Part shown: positions 33,963 through 43,139 of the stretch, piece by piece
Layout of the letters: every line of letters starts with the position of its first letter
Numbering within the stretch: the first letter of the stretch is position 1
Assembly (NCBI GenBank): GCA_963921825.1
Contig: OY997591.1
Coordinates: 47,203,825-47,267,824, forward strand
Reading direction: 5' to 3'
Length of the DNA stretch: 64,000 nt
Source of the DNA: Erodium maritimum
Lineage: Eukaryota; Streptophyta; Magnoliopsida; Geraniales; Geraniaceae
Translations under genes and position numbers: made by a program
The notes under the pieces: model-generated
The model's database searches: none
What the model was told of the DNA's origin: nothing
The model's input: only the letters and a program-made list of their open reading frames with translations

Positions 33963-34240
33963 CTAGATCAACAGAATTGAGGTACTGGAGAAAAAGGTCT
34001 CTTTCTGAAAAGGGAAAACGTAACTACTCAGGCACAAAAGAAACACAAACACATAGTACACCAAATTTTGTATAATTACCAACTTCGTTGGGGTGACACC
34101 ATATCTAACTTTATCTTTCGTGTTATCGCGGAGACTATCAAACGTGTAGACAACATACCTCTTCATATCAATGCCTACAAGATAACAATGGTTGCTTCGG
34201 ACAACACAAAAGATTACCTTAAGATAATGTAGGCAGATAT
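33963..34240 (-). pseudogene. Ulp1-type cysteine protease fragment (C-terminal part)
   Basis: Minus-strand reading gives VIFCVVRSNHCYLVGIDMKR then YVVYTFDSLRDNTKDK. This fits the His...Asp part of the C48/Ulp1 fold (NHWYLLVIDL ... LDSL). The Cys-containing box expected downstream is not recognisable; a hydrophobic stretch replaces it. A LINE-like element is joined directly at about 34240. It lies in the same orientation as the N-terminal pieces at 40441-40640 and 42541-43135 and probably belongs to the same disrupted gene. Genes of this layout are known both in plant MULEs (Kaonashi type) and as host orphan genes. Confidence 0.6.
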
Positions 34241-35213
34241 ATAAAAACTCTCCACACACCTCTCTGAGGTTCCTCTCGCACCCTTCATAGGGTTTTAGCC
34301 GTCGCCGCTGCCACCCCCTTTCCACTGCCAGCCACCGCCCCTCCTCCACCTGTTGCATCCTCTTCTTCATCGGTTGATCTTCCCCCTCACCTCACCACTA
34401 TGGTTCTACCGTTCTCACGTTGCCATCGTGATGGTTATCCCACTCAGACACCATGGTCGTCGGCCCACCTCCCCCATGATCACTTCCTTGAGCCCGGCCA
34501 TCTGCGCCCCCCATGCTCGACCATCCCAACCCCACTCTGATTTTGCATAATCGTGGATGGTACATGCACGGTGTGACCCACGATCCGACGTGGTTGCACC
34601 CGTCTCCCTGGGCTCGACCCACACCGGAGTTCGTCCGGGCCTTTGCAGCCAATCACGGCAACCAACGTCCCCTCCCAGATTGGGATCAGGAACTCCGGAG
34701 ACAGGAGATCCTGTTTCAGGGCCTGGCCCCCGTCCCCTCACCGGCGCGCACCGCGATTCCGGCCTACCAGTGGAATCCGGTGCAATGCTTCTACTGGTCT
34801 TCGGTTTACCAACCAGGGTATGCTAACTCGGGGATTGATTTACAACCTGGAAGGGCTCCTCACTACACGGGCTCAGCAAACCCTAGGAGGTTAGCGACCA
34901 GCAGGAACCGTGCACACCATGCGTCTCGGAGTACAACCGTTAGGGTTTTGGTCCCGTCTCCGACGATAGCCAAACATCAAAATAAGGAAGTCCCAAGCCC
35001 TAAATCCCACTTGAAGATCGGGGCGAAGTGGAAGAGGCCTAACCCAAGATTGGGTGACCTGAAGGACTGCACTTTGGCTCGACGGGGGATACTGCGATTC
35101 ACCATAATCGTTGGACCAAGACCCAGGGTGATAAAGACGAGTCACAAGCCGGAGTCCAAGATGCTGCCAACCTCCATTGACCATGTCCAGGAACGGGAAG
35201 TTAGCCCGGGGGA
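34240..35213 (+). mobile_element. LINE-like retroposon (LINE 3), same family as LINE 2
   Basis: GC-rich plus-strand sequence beginning near a catagggttttagccgtcg leader. It holds an open stretch at 34513-35212 ending with LARRGILRFTIIVGPRPRVI, clearly related to RRGIMRFNPDIGPRLRKIKT in LINE 2. Its 3' part is missing: solo LTR C was inserted at 35219, and the continuation is not found after it. Confidence 0.6.
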
Positions 35214-35218
35214 CTACA

Positions 35219-38200
35219 TGTAATAACCACTCCCGGTCAACGCCAGTCAAACCGACGAAAAACAGGAAAATTTAAAATTTTTGGTCAGGCACTCAATTAA
35301 ACCTAAAATTGACTCCGAGGGTCATACCAGACGTAAGTTGACCCCGATATCGACCAAAGTGAGTTCCGGGGGACTCAGGGCAACTTTCTGATCAATTTGG
35401 GAAATGTTGACTTTTCGTTGGAAAAGTCAACCGAGCGACGTTTTGGTCCATTCGAGGACCGTTTTGGATCCAAAAAGCTTAGCCGTCGTCGCAGCGGTCT
35501 TAGTTGAGCCTTTTCCTTTAGCCCGCCAAGTTTCATAATTTCTTGGAAAAATTACGTCCGAATTTCGCGAATCTGATTGGATAATATCTAGTCGATATTT
35601 CCCCAAAAGGTGTGGGACCCACCTTGCCACTTGTCAAGCGAGTGGTGGTGCTAGGTGTGGGACAAGAAAAGGAAGACTACTTTAGGTGTTAGTTTGTAAT
35701 TAAGTATTAGTTTGTTTTTTTTTTAAATAAAACAAAAGGGAAAGAAGATATGGCTTACACGTCCATTTCAAAAAAGAAGAGAGAATAGGTTTTAGAGAGA
35801 GAAAGGGGTTAGAAGAAGGAGAGAAAAGAGAAGAAGAAGTTGGAGGTTTTTGTGATTCCTGACAATCAAACCGGTGGATCGTCTCAACGATAAAAGAATC
35901 GAGCTCACATCGACATTCCCTACGGTGAGAACCTAACCGATTTTCATTTTGGAACGTTTGAATTTTAAGGTTTGAGTTTAAACGGTTTGATTAAGGTTGG
36001 GTTTTGTTTAAGATTGGTTTAAAGAAGAATGGTTGAGGTTTGGGGTTCGTTAGGAACGTTTTGGGGCGAAAAGGAAATTTTCCTAATTGTGGCCGGGTGC
36101 GGCCCACATGCCCGAGTATCGGATTTTCTTGTTCGGGTGGTTTAGGACGATCCCCAAGTAGTTAATCCACACCCGGATCGAAATTTGGAATTAAATTGTG
36201 AAAGTTGTAATTAACGGGTTTAGAAACTTTAAAGGCAAATTAAATGACTCGGAAGTCTGAAATTGATTCTGTCGAGTGCGTAGGAACCCTTGAATTATTC
36301 TAAGACCGTAGAAACAAAAACGGGAATTTTCGGAGCCCCGGAAGGACGTTTTCCAAACCCGGGCAGATTCGCCATGTCGGGCGAATCGGGCTTTTCCGAG
36401 TCCATTATTGACAATGTCGAGTAATTGGGAAGTTTGGGAGTGATCGACATTGCCGGGGTTGCGTTTGGGCGTTTAATTCTGTAAATTCGGGTTTCTCCTG
36501 CTTACTTAAAAAGTATGTTAATTGTAATGATTGTAGACCGTGTCGCCTACCGTGGAAATAAGAGGCTAAGCGGGAATTATGGAGCTTCGCCGGAGTAAAA
36601 GTATCGGGTTTGACACGCTTCAAGAGGTAGGGAAAAGTAGCCGGATCTCGGCCCTGACTAGGGAAAGTTAACAGTAGAATTGCATGTGACACCGGGGTGT
36701 CGTGGGTTAAGTAGGTTTATCGAATATTAGAAAGGCATGATACGGGAACGTAGCGAATACTAGAAAAGCATGTGACACTTAGTAGTGTCGTAGGAGCAGA
36801 GAACTTATCGATGTTAGAATTACTGGAGGCATATGACCATGCCCGGAGGTTGATTGTGAACTTATCGATGTTAGGAGTACTGGAGGCATATGACCATGCC
36901 CGGAGGTTGATTGTGAAACTGTTGATATGAGGACTGTTGGAGGCATTGGTTATGCCGGAGGTTGATTGTGTATTTTGTGTCTTGGGTGGCCATGAGAGCC
37001 AGTGTTTTACTGTTGTGTCTTGGGTGGCCATGAGAGCCCGTGTTTTACTGTTGGTGTGTCTTGAGTGGCCATGAGTGCCCGTGGGGTTGTTGAACCCGTG
37101 TCTTTACTGTTGGTGTGTCTTGGGTGGCCGTGAGTGCCCGTGGGGTTGTTGAACCTGTGTCTCTACTGTTGGGGTGTCTTGGGAGGTCGTGAGTGCCTGT
37201 GGGGTTGTTGAGCCCGTGAGTTACTGTTGGTGTGTCTTGGGAGGCCATGAGTACCTGTGGGGTTTTTGAGCCCGTGAGTTACTGTTGGTGTGTCTTGGGA
37301 GGTCGTGAGTGCCCGTGGGGTTGTTGAGCCCGTGAGTTGTTGGTGGTTTTGAGAGGCCGTGAGTGCCCGTGGAGTTGTCGAGCCCGTGAGTTACTGTTGG
37401 TGGTTTTGAGTGGCCGTGAGTGCCCGTGGGGTAGTTGAGCCCGTGAGTTACTGTTGGTGTATCTTGGGAGGCCGTGAGTGCCTGTGGGGTTGTTGAGTCC
37501 GTGTTTTACGGTTGGTGTCTTGGGTGGCCATGAGTGCCTGTGGAGTGCTGAACTTGTGTTGTTGCTGTTTGTTGAACTTTTTTTATGATTGTGATTGTGG
37601 TTACCTGAGGTTGTGGGCCCGCTTCATGAAACGGGGGTCCTCGATCACACGCGTCTGCATGTTCAGACGGGGTAGGGGGCCCGCCCGTCAGTAAAGGGGT
37701 CCTGGTCGCGCGTGTGTGGTTCGGGGTTGTGAGTGTGATAGGTCGACCGCCTGGCCCGACTTTGTGTCGGGGAAGCGCGTGAGAGAGAGAGGTTACTGAT
37801 ACAGGTCGACCGCCTGGCCTGAGTGGTTCGGCAAAGCGCGTGATTGAGGGAGGTTACGAGCAGCTGGTATGCGATCCTTTGCGATCTTGTTTGGTGTGCG
37901 ATCCTTTGTGATCTTGGGTGTTGCGTGGTGGTCTTTGAGTCTTTGGAAGAGGTCGTGATCGTTGTGTCGGGTCTACTTTACGTGTCAGAGTGTTGAGTTG
38001 GTCGAGGAAGGTGACAGTGGGCGTGTGTCAATTAGAGTACTTGGGTTGGGGATAGTGTTCCCCGGTGTTTAGTTTATTGTTGGTGTTACCGGCATTGTCT
38101 GCTAATTATGCTGTAGTCAGTCTGTTATCTGTGGTGGTGAGCAAACGCTCACCCCTAGCTGCTTTTCCTATAGGTACCGGTCGCAGGTTGGACTAGGTGA

Positions 38201-38412
38201 GCTTCTGAAGCTTGAAGAGCTAGGAGCGGGATTCTGGGTTTTACTTTCGAGTCTAGTGACGGATACCTAGTTTTGTCCACTTGTTCGGACTTATTTTGAG
38301 TTGTAAATATCATTTTGATTAACTAAATGGAGATTTTAAAGTGTTTATTCAAAACAGGTTTCAATTGTTTTATGATTTTAAATGTTCGCATCCCGAGTTC
38401 GGTTTACTGAAA
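35219..38412 (+). mobile_element. solo LTR C (about 3.2 kb), right end lost
   Basis: Starts TGTAATAACC directly after CTACA at 35214-35218 and follows copy B through the tail (ttcggtttactgaaat at about 38397-38412). It then switches to the MITE-like array instead of ending in GACGTGACA. The right target duplication is therefore absent, which points to a deletion accompanying or following the neighbouring insertions. Minisatellites at 36970-37560 are of the copy-B type. A fossil. Confidence 0.85.
36970..37560 (+). repeat. minisatellite inside solo LTR C
   Basis: Repeats of a ~58-bp unit with gagtgcccgtggggttgttg and gtgagttactgttggtgtgt, at least eight imperfect copies. The array is longer than in copy B. 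Confidence 0.85.
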
Positions 38413-38726
38413 TGCACACTATCAGCACTTTTTGTGCAAACTATCAGCACTTTTTGTGCAAACTATCAGCACTTTTTGTGCAAACTATTAGCACCGTGCT
38501 ATTCAAACTATCAGTACTGTGCGCGCACGCACCAGCAGCGCGCGCGCCCACGTGTCAGCACCTGGTGAGTTCGTAGTTTCCACAATAAGGTGCGGTGTTT
38601 TATATATTTAATTGCCACGTGTCAGCATCTAGTACGCTCTACTGACATCACTTCAGGGGATCCTATGGCTCACATTGGTTTGTAGTTTTCACAATAAGGG
38701 GTGGTTTGTCCCTGATACCAACTATA

Positions 38727-38740
<14 letters not shown>
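38413..38740. mobile_element. TA-flanked MITE-like unit 1 (truncated)
   Basis: It starts with three to four copies of a 22-bp unit (aactatcagcactttttgtg). It ends ccctgataccaactatatatata, the inverse of the start of unit 3 (tatatataggattggtatcagg). It contains cacgtgtcagcacctggtgagttcg, also inverted in unit 3. The left terminus is missing at the junction with solo LTR C. Confidence 0.6.
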
Positions 38741-38758
<18 letters not shown>

Positions 38759-39272
38759 AGGATTGTATAACTTGAGAACCAGGCTTATTGTGCAAACTGC
38801 GGACGCACAGGAGGGCGACACGTGTCCTTTTTGTGCGCGCGTGTTGGTGCCTGCATGTTGCTGGTAGCGTGCGCATGTTGTTGGTCGATCGGCCGTAGTG
38901 GTGTTGGTACAATACGCACACAGTGCTGGTACAATGTTTACACAAATGATGGTACTTCATATACACATGTGCTGGTACATTACATGCACAAGTGTTGGTA
39001 CTTCATATACATGGGTGTTGGTACCACATGTATATGACTAACCAACTGATCGGCCAGGTTTAACCCACAATCGGCGAGACTAAGCAGCCGGTCGGCCAGG
39101 TTTGAACCACCAATCGGACACGTGAACAGTAGTTGTGCGCACGTGAACATTAGATGTGTGCGCGTGAACAGTAATTGTGTGCACGCGCGCGTGAAAAGGC
39201 CACGTGTCGCTCTCATATGCGTCCGTAGTTCTCACAATAAGGACTGGTTCTCATTATATATATATATATATA
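38741..39272. mobile_element. TA-flanked MITE-like unit 2
   Basis: Inverted ends of about 65 bp: left has gagaaccaggcttattgtgca and the right inverse has gagaaccagtccttattgtga, followed by ggacgca and gcgacacgtg on both sides. Both ends abut (TA)n runs. The core has a repeated cacatg(t/c)gctggtac motif and gcgcgcgtg patches. It has no coding region. Confidence 0.7.
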
Positions 39273-39650
39273 TAGGATTGGTATCAGGTACAAACCACCC
39301 CTTATTGTGCAAACTACGAACTCACCAGGTGCTGACACGTGGGCGCGCGCGCTGCTGGTGCGCGCGCACAGTACTGACACGTGGCGCGCATAGTGCTAAT
39401 AGTTTGGGCGCACAGTGCTAATAGGTTGGCACTGTGCTAAACTATTAGCACTCTGCGCGCCAAACTATTAGCACCGTGCGCGCGCGTGGTCAACACGCTC
39501 ACGCGCGCGGGCAGAGGCGCGCGCAAATCTGCCACGTGTCAGCATCGCGCGCGCTCTGCTGACGTCCCTTTGACCGCATCCTGTGGCTTAGATTGGTTCG
39601 TAGTTTGCACAATAAGGATGGTTTTTACTGGATAGCCACCCTATATATAT
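39273..39650. mobile_element. TA-flanked MITE-like unit 3
   Basis: Left end taggattggtatcaggta and right end actggatagccaccctatata are followed inward by matching inverted blocks (cttattgtgcaaactacgaa, tgctgacacgtgg). Core rich in gcgcgc and in copies of ctattagcac. It inserts at a (TA)n tract, like units 1 and 2. Confidence 0.7.
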
Positions 39651-39659
39651 ATATATTTT

Positions 39660-40440
39660 ATTTCACTTAAATAAATATCATCATTTAATTAAATGAAAAT
39701 AATAACATAATTTCGTAAAAAATAATTAAATAAATAGGCTAATTATATCAAATATAATTACTCTTCTTTATTTAAGTCAAACCTTCAAGGTCCAATTCGT
39801 CGTGGGATTCACTCTATTGTATGTTACCCTTTAGGATCACAGAGGTTGGTAGTGTGCCCGAAATCTACATTTTGTTCACAAGCTTTGGGTAACTCCTAGC
39901 AAGGTGCATAACCACACAAGTCATATGAAGTTTGACATTTCTCTTTGTCAGAATCTATTACCATACGCATCCTTATCTTTTGACGTTTGGTTATATTATG
40001 CCTGAACACAACCTCTATGACCATCTTGTTAGGTGTAGTGATTGGTTGTGTCAAGACACACACATATAGGATATATGGTTATTTCAAGATTATAAGACTA
40101 AGATATACTTTGGTGGTAGATGAGAAATACTCATATCCTTGTTTTATGGAATATTCTCAAGGTGGGTCGTCTAATGCTAACTTCTCTAACATTTGTGATG
40201 TTGACTCATATCTCTACATGCACAATCAGTAAAATGCGATCCTCCAATCAACCATCACACTAGTTCTAACTATCGGTTTAAACTAGGGCGAATGAATAAA
40301 CTCACTTCTCAATTCCTAAGAGTTGTACTATCAAGAAATGACTCCCTGATATCTTAGAAAGATTAGTATATTCATTTTTTAACATTAAATCAAATGATAA
40401 TGAAAACACTTGTCATTTTATTAATCACAATGACGATGTA
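39660..40440. other. unassigned AT-rich sequence, possibly an old element
   Basis: It separates unit 3 from the middle piece of the Ulp1-type gene. No domain was recognised in either strand. It may be an LTR fragment, but no terminal motif or duplication was found. Confidence 0.35.
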
Positions 40441-40640
40441 ATACAATGATGTGGATTGTTCTAAGGAATAAAACTCGACAATTTCCTTGTGCTTCACCAA
40501 GCATCTTAGCACATATTGACGCCATTTGTACTAATCTATTGCACCAACATCCTTTAATGCATCAAACGAGCTTAACGTCACGTACTGCTTCGACTCAAAG
40601 TCTATTACGTGCGTGATTAGGACAACAAGAAATGGTTGTT
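40441..40640 (-). pseudogene. Ulp1-type gene, middle piece
   Basis: Minus-strand reading LVVLITHVIDFESKQYVTLS then SFDALKDVGAID, a stop, YKWRQYVLRCLVKHKEIVEF. It follows directly, in frame, from the N-terminal piece ending ...GGEHFKQPF at 42541 once the LINE at 40641-42540 and one copy of its 11-bp target are set aside. This part matches the helical region that precedes the protease in MULE-borne Ulp1 proteins (V-x-x-I-x-x-x-x-W-x-x-Y-x-x-x-x-L). Confidence 0.6.
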
Positions 40641-42540
40641 GAGCAAAAATTACAATTTCATTAACTTAAAGTTTCGTACATATAAAATACGGGAGGATGA
40701 AGCACCCGGTTCTCTCCTTTCCACTCTTTTGTTCTACCTTATTGTCTTCTTATGATCATTACTGCAAAATAGCAAGAACAGTAACAGGTAAACAGAGGCC
40801 AAAGAATGTGGAGAAGCAGCGTCTTCACAAGCAGAAACAGAAGCATGGCTGCATCCCGAAGCCACGCCAAGCTGCAAAAGCATTCGGCCAAGAGTCACGG
40901 GATGCAGACAATCCCGGCCATGAGACTCGGGCTGCAAACTCGGTTCCGGCACTGGAAAACAGAGCACGTCAAGCTCGATGCTCTATCCGGGTGGTTGATG
41001 GCGTCGATCTGAGCAACCCACAACACCGCGCTGAGGACGAGGCTGTGATTCCACTTACCTCGGCTACTGAAACGCTTGTGGATCAAGGGGAAGATGGAGA
41101 TGTCTGTAGAGACAGTGATGCTGTTCACCGGCGACGAACCCGAGTTCGTTTTGTGGAGAGCGAAACGGAGATCTACGTGCGAAATCTACCATTTGCTGCA
41201 ACAGAAGACTCTTTCAAGGGCATGTTTCTACCCTTTGGCGACATTGAAGCCTTCTCCTTGTTGAAGAGACCAAATAAGAAAGGTTTTTTCTTTGGCTTCA
41301 TCCGTTTCTCAACTCATTCTGCTGCAGTACAGGCTATCGAAACGTTCAACGGGTTTACTCTAAACGGACATGTCCTGTTCCTGGCTTTCTCACGACGTCC
41401 TTTGAGGTCTCCGGTGATTGACCCCGGTGGAGACGCAAAACAGAGTACCTGCTCTGTTTCGCGAGTTGCTCCGGAAGCTCGATCTAGGGAGCTTCTTCTG
41501 ACGACTGGAGAAGGCCAGGAGCTCTCGGGTGAGGATACCAGTCAGATACCCGTATTTTCGCCGGCGATCACTTCGTCGTCGCTGTCTAAGGATGCCGACG
41601 CGCCCGTTGATGACGTGCGATCCCCTATTTCAGACGCGCCCGTTTTGGTTGGGGATTCCGAGTTTCACGAGATCTCTTCGTTAGAGGAGGATTCTGATTT
41701 GAAAAGATTTCCTTTTTCAAAACAACTTGATTCAGAATTGATCTAGCCGATGATCACGGCTGAAGATCCAATTCTGAAGTCGTGTGCAGTGCAGGCTCTT
41801 GGGTGCGAAGGTGGACTCGGTGACGTACTGGGCTTTTATAAAGATGGGCCTGAGTCTGAAAAAGGTGATGTGGGTCCAGCTCAAAAGGAAATTGGTGTAG
41901 TAAAGGCTCATTCGGTGGCCAATTTGGACCCAAGTTTGACTACTGTTTTTGGCCGACTTGGGACAGATATTGGCTCGAGTACCGACCCTCTTCCTCGGGA
42001 TGGTACCCCACTTATGGAAGTCGGCTTTCAGGGAAGCCCTTGGAAGGAGGCCTTGGAAAAACCGATTTCTAGCATCGAGCCAAAGAAACGAGGTCGCCCA
42101 AAGAAGAGCCAATCGAAGCTGCCAAAACAACCAATCGTTGTTTATCAGACACGAGCTAGGACCTCTGCTGATAAAGGGGATAATTTGGGATGTTACATGG
42201 TAGACATTGCCAAAAAAGATAGCACGGGCAATTGGAGGTACAGCTCGAAAGTCGGTCATAAGGCTGTACATCTTTGTGCTTTGACACCTGTGAAGGACGT
42301 CGAGGACGGGCAGATCAAGGATTTCGAGGCTCCGACTCCAATTCGCTCTTTACCCCCTGTTCCGGTCTCTAACCGGTTTATATGTTTAAATCCAGATAGG
42401 AAGTAGATTTTTTCCTATCCTTTGTTTACTCTTCGGAGTTGTATTGGTTTGAGGAATTGATCCTATTTGGATCTTTTCCTGCTTTGTTCTATATTTTTAT
42501 AGAACACTAGCTTAATAAAATTTCTTAGCTTATCAAAAAA
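40641..42540 (+). mobile_element. ORF1-only LINE (HAL1-like), 1.9 kb, with poly-A and 11-bp TSD
   Basis: Plus-strand retroposon ending ttcttagcttatc plus an A-run at 42533-42540. It is flanked by AAATGGTTGTT at 40630-40640 and 42541-42551. It holds a single long ORF1-type coding region and no endonuclease or reverse transcriptase. Its 3' tail (agcttaataaaatttcttagc) is LINE-like. This is the layout of half-LINEs (HAL1) known from mammals. A processed host mRNA is the alternative, but the RRM-type ORF1 is typical for plant L1 elements. Confidence 0.75.
40697..42406 (+). CDS. LINE ORF1 protein: RRM plus AT-hook, one in-frame stop
   Basis: The frame runs from ATG 40697 to TAG 41744-41746 (349 codons), then continues in the same frame from ATG 41750 to TAG 42404-42406 (218 codons). 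One nonsense change thus splits a protein of about 569 residues. An RNA-recognition motif lies at about residues 155-235, with RNP2 IYVRNLP and RNP1 KGFFFGFIRF. A basic AT-hook-like stretch, KKRGRPKKSQSK, lies in the second part, followed by VVYQTRARTSADK. Plant L1 ORF1 proteins commonly carry an RRM and bind element RNA. There is no CCHC knuckle. The first 60 residues are rich in K, Q and R. Confidence 0.75.
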
Positions 42541-43135
42541 AAATGGTTGTTTAAAGTGCTCCCCACCATCGGTATTCGCAATCATTTCCTCCATAACCTC
42601 TTTCATATTGATCAAATTCAAAGCACTATTCTTAAACACACTCTTCAAAGCAACAAATATAGGTGATTCCTTAATCACCCTCGCTGCTAGAACCTCTATG
42701 CGACCCATTGGAAAGCCAACAGTCAACTGAACATCCTCAATTTCAATGTAAAGGCGACGTTCTTTAGCCATAACAATAGAGCAATCCACGGGGTCAAAAC
42801 TCTCGACCAACCAATAACCAAGGGCAGCCATAAGTGTCTGATAGCAAGTTCCAAATTATCACCAAAACCAATCTCCTCAACAACTTTCTATTGTGCATCA
42901 TTGAACTTCCCTATCGCTCTAACAAACGCACATGGCGATGAACGAGTACAAACGAACACATTCAAACCCCTGCTCTTCCTCAGCTTTATACTCATCTTCC
43001 GAATCAGACTCCATGCCAATCTTCTTCTTCCCTACATTTACCTGTATCGAAGACATCTCAATCTTCTTCTGAACAACATTCTACATCGGCTTATGTTTCT
43101 GTTTGTTCACCTTTTTTTCTTTCCCAGATTTCATC
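42541..43135 (-). pseudogene. Ulp1-type gene, N-terminal piece
   Basis: On the minus strand a basic start (MKSGKEKKVNKQKHK) is followed by an acidic stretch (MESDSEDEYKAEEEQGFE). Then comes AFVRAIGKFNDA, VVEEIGFGDNLELAIRHL, and from 42831 MAALGYWLVESFDPVDCSI and EDVQLTVGFPMGRIEV. The GFG-x-L, WLV-x-x-FDP and DV-x-x-x-GFP-x-G motifs identify the conserved N-terminal domain of plant MULE-type Ulp1 proteins. Two or more stops break the first 300 bp; the part from 42831 is open. The LINE at 40641-42540 interrupts it. Confidence 0.65.
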
Positions 43136-43139
43136 CTTG

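Noticed and set aside
36717-37248. Open frames with repeated WPPKTQ/HGLNNPTGTH peptides in solo LTRs B and C
   Set aside because: They are translations of the G-rich minisatellites, not proteins.
38740-39260. (TA)n tracts as centromeric or telomeric satellite
   Set aside because: Short tracts border MITE-like units; no higher-order array is present.
40697-42406. Host RRM gene (SR-like splicing factor)
   Set aside because: It is intronless, flanked by target duplications and followed by a LINE-type tail and A-run, so a retroposon is the better reading.
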